DNA from: Typha latifolia
Taxonomy: Eukaryota > Streptophyta > Magnoliopsida > Poales > Typhaceae
Assembly: GCA_019914945.1 (NCBI GenBank)
Contig: CM034111.1
Span: 5,518,001 to 5,582,000, forward strand
DNA: 64,000 nucleotides
Direction: 5' to 3'
Shown here: positions 57,405 to 64,000 of the stretch, piece by piece
How positions within the stretch are numbered: position 1 is the stretch's first letter
Layout: every line of letters begins with the position of its first letter
Translations under genes and position numbers: made by a program
Notes under the pieces: generated by a model
Seen by the model: the letters and a program-made list of their open reading frames with translations, nothing else
The model's database searches: none
What the model was told of the DNA's origin: nothing

Positions 57405-59135
57405 AGAAGTGCATGATTAACTATCACTGTGAAAAAGATCATTTATTCTTGGTATGTACTCGAGCGGTAGATTAAACTTCAAACACGAGTGTGCTGATAA
57501 TGATTGATGCCGACAAACTTTTAACTTCTCCAATGCATATAAATCATCTATATTCAATTGAACATGTGTAGTAGCTCTCCTCACACTTAATAGAAATATA
57601 CTCTATGAGGTAACTTAGAGAACTCTTTCAAAAATAAGAGTGTAATTTTCTTTAGTTCTCTCTTAAATTAATGTCTCAATTTCTAGTTCTCTATTGCTTA
57701 AATAGGAGTGATGATCATCACTAGGACAAGTTGCCAAAAAACAATCTCCAAAATCATTTTTGATCTGAACTTCCTTTCGTTGTTCTTTATACGCCGCTTG
57801 TTTAGATGCCACTTAATTTTCCTTAAATTAATGAAGTATTCTAGTCGTTTGGATGCTACTAACCTATTCACACACAATCCTAGAATATGCATATTAAATT
57901 TTGATTTCTTCTCATCCCATCTTGATTTCTTCACATAGCTTGATCTTTCACAAGTTATGTGATTTGACCATACACATGAATCTAGTTCATAAAACTCAAT
58001 CACAATGATTAACTATCATTGTAAAAAAGATCATTTCTTCTTGATAAGCACCCGGGCGATAGATTAAACTTCAAACACTAGTGTGCTGATAATGATCAAT
58101 GTTGACGAACTTTCGGCTTCTCCATTGCATATAAATTATCCTCAGCTATGATACATTCAATTAAACATGTATAATGGATCTCATCACATTTAATAAAAAC
58201 ATTACTCTATGAGGAAACTTAGAAAAGTCTTTCAAAGATAAGAGTATAATTTTCTTGATATCTTAAATTAATGTCTCAACCTCTAGTTCTCTATCTCTTA
58301 AATAGAAGTGATGATTATTACTAAGACAAGCTACAAAAGAATTTTCAAAATTATTTTTGATCTGAACTTCCTTTCTTTGTCCTTTATATGCCACTTGTTC
58401 AAACGCCACTTAATTTTTCTTAATTAATGAAGTATTCTAGTCGTTTGGATACTACTAACCCATTCGCACACAATCCTAGAATCTGCATGTTAAATTTTGA
58501 TTTCTTCTCATTCCATCTTGATTTCTTCACACGGCTTAACCTTCCATAAGTTATATGATTTGATTATACACATGAATCTAGTTTGTAAGCACTCGAGTGA
58601 TAGATTAAACTTCAAACATGAGTGTGCTGATAATAATCAATGTCAACGAACTTTTGACTTCTGCAATGCATATGAATCATCCTCAGCTATGGTACACTTA
58701 ATCGAACATGTGTAGTAGATCTTCTTACACGATAGAAATATTGCTCTGTGAGGAAACTTAGAGAACTCTTTCAAAGATAAGAATATAATTTTCTTAATTA
58801 CTCTCTTAAATTAATGTCTCAACCTCTAATTATATATCCCTTAAATAGAAGTGATGATCATCACTAGGACAAGCTGCCAAAGAAATCTCTAAAATTAGTT
58901 TTGATCTGAACTTCCTTTTGTTGTCTTTTATACGCTACTCGTTCGAATGCAACTTAATTTTCTTTAAATTAATGAAGTATTCTAGTCGTTTGGATGCTAC
59001 TAACCTATTCACACACGATCCTAGAATCTACATGTTAAATTTTAATTTCATCTCATTGATTTATTCATACGGCTTGATCTTCCATAAGTTATGTGATTTG
59101 AACATACATATGAATTTAGTTCGAAAACTCAATTA
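57405..59135. repeat. Three tandem copies of a 540-590-bp unit
   Basis: The anchor AGATTAAACTTCAAACA lies at 57469, 58061 and 58602, giving spacings of 592 and 541 bp. Each unit repeats the same order: GTGTGCTGATAATGAT, CATATAAATCATC-like, TCTATGAGG, TTAAATTAATGTCTCAA, AGTATTCTAGTCGTTTGGAT, TAGAAT.T.CATGTTAAATTTT. Units differ by many substitutions. Short frames inside are not conserved between units. Confidence 0.88.
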
Positions 59136-60064
59136 CCTGTGAATTTATCTACAAATTTGCTATTATAAAAATATCAGTTTTACAACCTAGATTGAATCTT
59201 TAAAGTACCATGGTGAGAATCTCTCTATACACAGACAACTCTTGCCTTCAAGAGAGTGAAAGATTAAATTCTTTATGTACCACCTACATTTACTTTCACA
59301 CTAATCACACTTTCTCTAAATTGTTAACTTATTATACTTCTCCAACAGCCTTCCTAGAGAGTAAAACCCAAGTTGCTAAGATTCAAATGTAACTACACAC
59401 ATTTTAAAAAAAAGAAACATTTTAACTTAGCTCTGCTCTGCATTAAGACTAGGGTTTTTTTTTTTCTTTAAACAAAAAAATTCACTTAAATTAGTTTTGA
59501 CTCAAACAAGCTACTCCAAAAGCATTTGACATCTTTGTTGGAAGATTTACACTCACCCCCAGTAGTACAATTTTGGTATGCAACCAAACTCATATAGAAC
59601 CCAACTGCAGACCATGTCAATACCTAAGATTGGCCAGCCTATGAGAGCTGCTGCACCTTTGACCTCTCTCTCTACCAACTAAATACAAAGAATCCCACTC
59701 CCCTTCCCTCCATTCAAATAACAAAACAGTAAACCTAAATACCTAATTTTAGTACTCTTTTTGCACCCAGAAGCCATTCTGAATGGGTTACTCCCTCTCC
59801 CCAGTTTCATCAATACAATAATAGAGACCCAAACCTCATAACATTCCCCTCCCCATCTACCATTGCCGGTGACATTAACCACCAACACTACTTCTAACAA
59901 ATTCTTCCAGGATTTACCCAACAAACAACTAAATCCATCCAACAACAGGAAACAGAGGCTTTGGAATAATAAAAACTATGATGCAAGATATATGTATAGA
60001 TAAAAGGTTTTGTTGCCTTCTAATTCTTCTTCTTCTTCTTTTTTCTTTTCCTTTTTTTTTTCTT

Positions 60065-60066
<2 letters not shown>

Positions 60067-60094
<28 letters not shown>
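60067..60094. repeat. Poly(T)28 tract downstream of the ERF gene
   Basis: On the gene strand this is a 28-bp poly(A) followed by more purine-rich DNA, about 275-300 nt after the stop codon. 59136-60066 holds no recognisable gene. Confidence 0.9.
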
Positions 60095-60098
<4 letters not shown>

Positions 60099-60308
60099 CA
60101 CCAACTGACATCAGAGGGACCGCCCACTTCCAAGGCATCTCCCACTTGCTGTCTTCATTCTTCTTCGCCGCCGCCCCTTGTAAACACCTTAGAATTGTCG
60201 GCGAGTACTTCCTCTATCCTCTAAAATTAAAAAGAAAAAAAAAACCATCTAAATTTCGAACAACTCAAAAAGAAAAAAAAAATATTGAAACTATTACAAG
60301 TGGAAATT

Positions 60309-60337
60309 TTTCTTCTTCTTCTTCTTCTTCTTCTTCT

Positions 60338-60369
<32 letters not shown>
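60309..60369. repeat. (TTC)n(TGC)n in the ERF 3' UTR
   Basis: Eleven or so TTC then eight or so TGC units abut the stop codon TAA (60372-60370). In the mRNA this is GCA then GAA repeats directly after the stop. Confidence 0.92.
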
Positions 60370-60975
60370 TTAATCCACGTCGGAGCTCTCGGGGCTCGGC
60401 TCTTGGTTGAGATCGGGATTCTTTGTGTGCCGGAGTTGCTGCGGTGGAGGAGGAGGAGGAGGAGGAGGGGGAGGAGGGAAGGATGGATCCCGGCGTTGGG
60501 ATATCAACCCGGCTTGGAGCGCGTCGACTCTCGCGCCGACCTCGGTCGCCTTCTTCCTAATCGACGCCGACGACATGGCTTCTCTCGCTACGCCTCCAAC
60601 CCCCCCGTAGTCCTCCTCGGCGGCGAGCTCGTCGGGGAAGTTGAGCCTCGCGGAGCGGCCCCGGAGGTAGTAGACTGCGGTGTCGTAGGCCCGGGCGGCA
60701 GCGACCGGGGTGGAGTAGGAGCCGAGCCAAATCCTCGATCTCTTGTTGGGTTCTCGGATCTCAGCGACCCACTTGCCCCACTTCCGCATCCGGACGCCGC
60801 GGTACTGGCGCTCTCCGCCTCCCGCCGCCGGCGAGGAGGAGGATGAGGTGGTCGTAGTGGAGGAGGAGGAGGACCTCCTCGAAGAAGAGGACGACGGCGG
60901 CGGCTTCCTCGTCTCCTCGCTCGTCGAGCAGCACTCCCTCTCCATCCCTAACCCCTTTTTACGCCCCTTTTCCAT
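60370..60975 (-). CDS. AP2/ERF transcription factor, DREB A-5/DEAR (ERF008-011-like) repressor type
   Basis: Single-exon gene of 201 codons from the first ATG (60975) or 191 from Met11 (60945). Residues 17-55 are Ser/Thr-rich. The AP2 DNA-binding domain is about 58-114 ([45 protein letters not shown]), with Val and Glu at the two positions that mark DREB-type specificity. After it comes the group II block [20 protein letters not shown] (134-153), then 12 prolines (167-178). The EAR repression motif DLNQEP is at 188-193. Members of this group act in the nucleus as repressors of DRE/CRT-type promoters in stress or defence; that role is inferred from family. Coding sequence is far more GC-rich than its surroundings. 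The nearest Arabidopsis name cannot be fixed by eye. Confidence 0.95.
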   Translation of the reverse strand: MEKGRKKGLGMERECCSTSEETRKPPPSSSSSRRSSSSSTTTTSSSSSPAAGGGERQYRGVRMRKWGKWVAEIREPNKRSRIWLGSYSTPVAAARAYDTAVYYLRGRSARLNFPDELAAEEDYGGVGGVAREAMSSASIRKKATEVGARVDALQAGLISQRRDPSFPPPPPPPPPPPPQQLRHTKNPDLNQEPSPESSDVD

Positions 60976-60992
60976 CTCTCTCTCTTACTTCG

Positions 60993-61000
60993 TATTTATA
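60993..61000 (-). promoter_or_regulatory. TATA box of the ERF gene
   Basis: TATAAATA on the minus strand, 18-25 nt upstream of the first ATG. A start about 30 nt downstream would fall near 60965-60970, past the first ATG and before Met11. Confidence 0.55.
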
Positions 61001-61006
61001 TTTGGA

Positions 61007-61010
<4 letters not shown>

Positions 61011-61069
<59 letters not shown>

Positions 61070-61070
61070 G
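61011..61070. repeat. (TG)23 with (TATG)n, just upstream of the ERF gene
   Basis: TG run 61011-61056 followed by TATG units to about 61080. It sits about 35 bp upstream of the first ATG, immediately upstream of the TATA box in gene sense. Confidence 0.92.
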
Positions 61071-61996
61071 TATGTATGTGTGTGATGGGGATCACAGTTT
61101 TAGGTTTGGGATAACAAAGGTGTACTTCTTACATTTTACCTCCCTGCCTTTTACCATAATCTCATACAAGGACTTCCACCTTTTGTCAATTGTTATATTT
61201 CAAAATCACCATATTCTTCTTTAGTTGTATTTTGCAAAAGTCTAGTACATGAAAACGATAGACTATAATTATAACTCTAATACTCTCTCCTATATAACAT
61301 CCTATATAGTGGGAAAAACCACTGTAGTTTTATTCAAACAGATACTCCTACTTCGTCCAAATTGCTAATAGCATCTGTATTTTGTCATAGAAAATATTAC
61401 CAATTTGAAATAAAACTTATTTTAGCTTGTTGGAACTTTTCTTTTGTATCAGTATATTACTTTATTTTAAAGGTGCAGAGTTAATCTATATCAAGTTGTC
61501 ATATTTGTGAAAAAGTATAATGATATAAAATAAAGTTGAAATGAATAAAATAATTTTCGTAGAAAATTATAAGGAGTTGAAATATAAAGTACACGAAAGG
61601 TATTCCTTAAAAGAGAGGTAGATGAGAGGTGGTGGTTATTTTACTAATTATATTGAAGAAGGTGGTTGATATATAATATGTCAAAAAAACTCGAGGAGGT
61701 TTTAGCAATAACGGTAGAATGTAGGTGAGAATTTGCAAAAAGCAAAGCCCGGATAAATATTAGTACACTGGAGGAGAACATCTTGGTCGAAACACCGTGG
61801 CGTATAACGACCAAACAAACACCCCCAAAGTAGAAACAAACGGCGGGGCCCGCGGTGGAAGGTGCGACGCCATATAGTGTATAGGGAAAGGCGTGAGGTT
61901 GTTCGTAGGGTTTCTCGTCGACGGGAGGGCGGGATGCGTCGCCACGTAGGCGACTGCATCACGACCGTCTCACCGACATAGGCGTGAGAGCGGCGT

Positions 61997-62036
61997 CCAC
62001 GTGGCGGCAGGCGGGAGGGGGTGCGGCCGACGTGGA
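61997..62036. promoter_or_regulatory. G-box and DRE/CRT-like cluster about 1.0 kb upstream of the ERF gene
   Basis: CCACGTGG (G-box/ABRE core) at 61997-62004, and GCCGAC (DRE/CRT core) at 62026-62031 overlapping ACGTGG. Further ACGT-containing words lie in the same GC-rich patch (61840-62100). Matches are exact, but function is inferred. Confidence 0.45.
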
Positions 62037-62594
62037 CGTTTCCGCTTCGGCTACGGAAGCCTCCACTAGCTTGTCCTCTTTCGGGTCCGGACAAGCGGTC
62101 GATAGATCGTGACACCATTATTATCCCCATTAAACAAAATTATTATTACTATTATGATCGACGTCTAATATTTATCATTAAAATATTGGCCCCATTATCA
62201 TTATTTGTCATTAAACCGCCCGTTTCCTATTTTACACCTCCCTATTTTCTCCCACGCCCCTCTTAATCAAAATACCAACAATTTCCAACCGACTATATTA
62301 ATAAAATAAATATACTTTCTAAGATAATGATTGATTTTTTTTTTCTATGGGGTTGTTGATAGAAATAGGGGGAATTGGAGGGTTATAAGTAGAAAAATCC
62401 CATCAGAAGATTTGCAGTTTATTCGTACGGCTGAGATTGGCCCAGAGAGGAGCAGGAAGGTCGGTGGTGAGCGGGACAGTTCGGACGATGACGTGTCGAG
62501 GAAGTGGACAAAGAGAAGGCATCCATTCCGTCCAGATTATCTTACTATATTTATCCATTCATTTTTCTTTTATTAATCTTTGTTTAAATACAGA

Positions 62595-62632
62595 GTGTGT
62601 GTGGGGGGTGGGGGGTGGGGGGGAGGGGAGTG
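62595..62632. repeat. G-rich low-complexity tract
   Basis: Nearly continuous G with T or A breaks. A poly(A) tract lies at 62765-62797. The rest of 62130-63260 shows no gene that I recognise. Confidence 0.8.
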
Positions 62633-63267
62633 AAAGGAAAAGGAAAGACATCGAAAGAGGTTGGTAAGCTAAAAGCGCACGCGGTCTCCCGCAGCTTGGG
62701 TTGCAGCAAATCGCTTCATCCATCAACTTGTCACCTTCTGATTGGTTTCTCCTTTCCTGCAACTAAAAAAAAATTAAAAAAAAAAAAAAAAAAAAACTAA
62801 ATATGAGCCGCCGGCATCTTAGACTTTTCGATGGAAATATTTTTGGCTGGTGGGATGATCCCCAGGAGCTGTTTTAGATTTGGGTTGGGTCTCAATAACG
62901 ACAAAGAGAGAGGAAAGATAAAATGCAGTACAATGACTGCCGAGGGCTACGAAGTGGGAGTCAACTCTCGGGCCTTTTAAACTGCCTCATCCGGTTTGGA
63001 TTGGACCAGACTTGTCTCTATTTTGGATCTAACGTCATTAGTTTTATACACAGCAATTTTCCCGGAATTGACAAAAATACCATCGAATTCCTTTTAACGG
63101 TGGGCGGTGGGTTGGTTCTAAAGAGATAGATCATGGGTACAATGGTAATTTCGCCATGTGATTACTTTACTATGGCAGAGCAATCATAGGCAACTCCACC
63201 AAATCAGTCAGCACAGTGGTATTTTTGTCCTTTAATAAAAAGTTGCTATGTAAATAACATTCTTTGA

Positions 63268-63600
63268 GGGATTTATATGTAATTGCACTAAAAATCTTTT
63301 TGACCTTTCATAATAAAATATTCCTAATAAATTGTTATTCAAGTTTATAAATGTACATTAATTACCAAAATACCCCTTTTTAATTTTAGGGCGTAAAATA
63401 TTTAAGGAGAATTTTTATTTCCCATAAGATTGGATTATTTTGTTGTACTATTATTGTATTTGGTATAATATGGCATATCTTTTAAACTGTTTTTAATCGT
63501 TTATGCAAAGGTAAAGTAAGTTTTTTTAGATTTATTTGGTGTTTTAATCATGATTAGTTAGATTTTAACTAGTGAAATGAGTAGCAATTATATACAAATT
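63268..63600. mobile_element. MITE-like sequence shared with 43775-44030
   Basis: Word order matches 43775-44030 (GGGATTTATATGTAATTG, ATATTCCTAATAAATTGTTATT, ATGATTAGTTAGATTTTAAC). At 63955-63990, AATTATACTTAGACTCTTCG resembles 23395-23425 in Rab-GAP intron 4, suggesting another small dispersed repeat. No gene is seen from 63260 to the right edge. Confidence 0.4.
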
Positions 63601-64000
63601 ATTATTTCTAAATACTACCGAGGCGTAAGATATTCTATATGACAAGTTTGTAAGTAATTAAACGACTCAATTAGTAACCACAGTTTATTGTATATTGCAC
63701 TTTTATCCCTACCGGTACTCACCAACATTTCATATATTACATTTGTACCCCTGATATTCTACTCATTAGTAATATTAACAAGTAATTAGAAAGAATCAAT
63801 TTTCTCTTTATGCTAAGTAGTAATTTTTTATTCGATAAATTTTTAGGCTAATTATAATTATACTCTCGATACTATCATCTGTTTCCATATACACACCCTC
63901 TTCATTTTCTATCTACACAATATAGATGAGGGAATTACATTATCATAAAAAATAGATAATTATACTTAGACTCTTCGAACTATCACTATTTTCTGCATAC

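Noticed and set aside
57405..59135. Possible CRISPR-like array
   Set aside because: Three long diverged units with no short spacers, and the sequence is eukaryotic.
60067..60094. Poly(A) on the gene strand as a sign that the ERF gene is a retrocopy
   Set aside because: ERF genes of this group are normally intronless, the purine-rich tract continues beyond the run, and no target duplication is seen.
60403..60846. Gly/Arg-rich frames on the plus strand
   Set aside because: Antisense shadow of the ERF coding sequence and its proline codons.
61702..62130. 142-codon open frame on the minus strand upstream of the ERF gene
   Set aside because: GC-rich patch with no recognisable motif, Arg/Pro-rich chance composition, and other frames are open too.

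Overview
The window is nuclear DNA of a flowering plant. It has long AT-rich introns with GT/AG borders, many decayed Ty1/copia, hAT and Mutator-like elements, dense microsatellites, and two plant-type genes. The contrast between one very GC-rich intronless transcription-factor gene and AT-rich surroundings leans toward a monocot. That is an inference, and I cannot name the species.

Only two genes are supported. (1) Positions 1-26802, minus strand: the 5' part (12 exons, 475 codons, running off the left edge) of a TBC-domain Rab GTPase-activating protein of the GYP7/TBC1D15 type. The exons join in one open frame. They cover the N-terminal Rab-binding region, a serine-rich linker and the start of the TBC domain, including the arginine finger (IDKDVVR) and the glutamine finger (YCQ). 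Its introns reach 8.9 kb and are filled with transposons. (2) Positions 60370-60975, minus strand: a single-exon AP2/ERF protein of the DREB/DEAR (ERF008-011-like) type with an EAR repression motif DLNQEP.

Layout: 1-3.75 kb exons 12-9; 3.95-12.1 kb (intron 8) hAT remnants and a TRIM-like LTR pair; 13.3-13.7 kb tandem and AT palindromic DNA; 17.3-21.8 kb (intron 6) a young-looking but internally dead copia element; 21.9-26.8 kb exons 6-1; 27.0-27.8 kb a Mutator-type MITE just upstream of the Rab-GAP start; 28.3-32.0 kb LTR-like non-coding DNA; 32.3-35.1 kb a degenerate satellite broken by two insertions; 35.6-41.5 kb an old copia element in a tandem LTR-internal-LTR-internal arrangement with a solo LTR inside it; 41.6-43.0 kb a TIR element; 44.8-45.5 kb minisatellites; 45.8-46.8 kb a hAT remnant; 47.2-51.6 kb LTR-like repeats with TTCGAACG palindromes; 51.8 and 55.5 kb MITEs; 56.7 kb copia RT debris; 57.4-59.1 kb three tandem copies of a 0.54-0.59 kb unit; 60.4-62.1 kb the ERF gene and its upstream region; the rest is AT-rich intergenic DNA.

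The two genes show no functional link. I found no sign of a new multi-gene system. The most notable points are an in-frame duplicated splice donor in the Rab-GAP gene, a copia element with substitution-free LTRs around a dead interior, an interrupted satellite array, and a conflict between the TATA box and the first ATG of the ERF gene.
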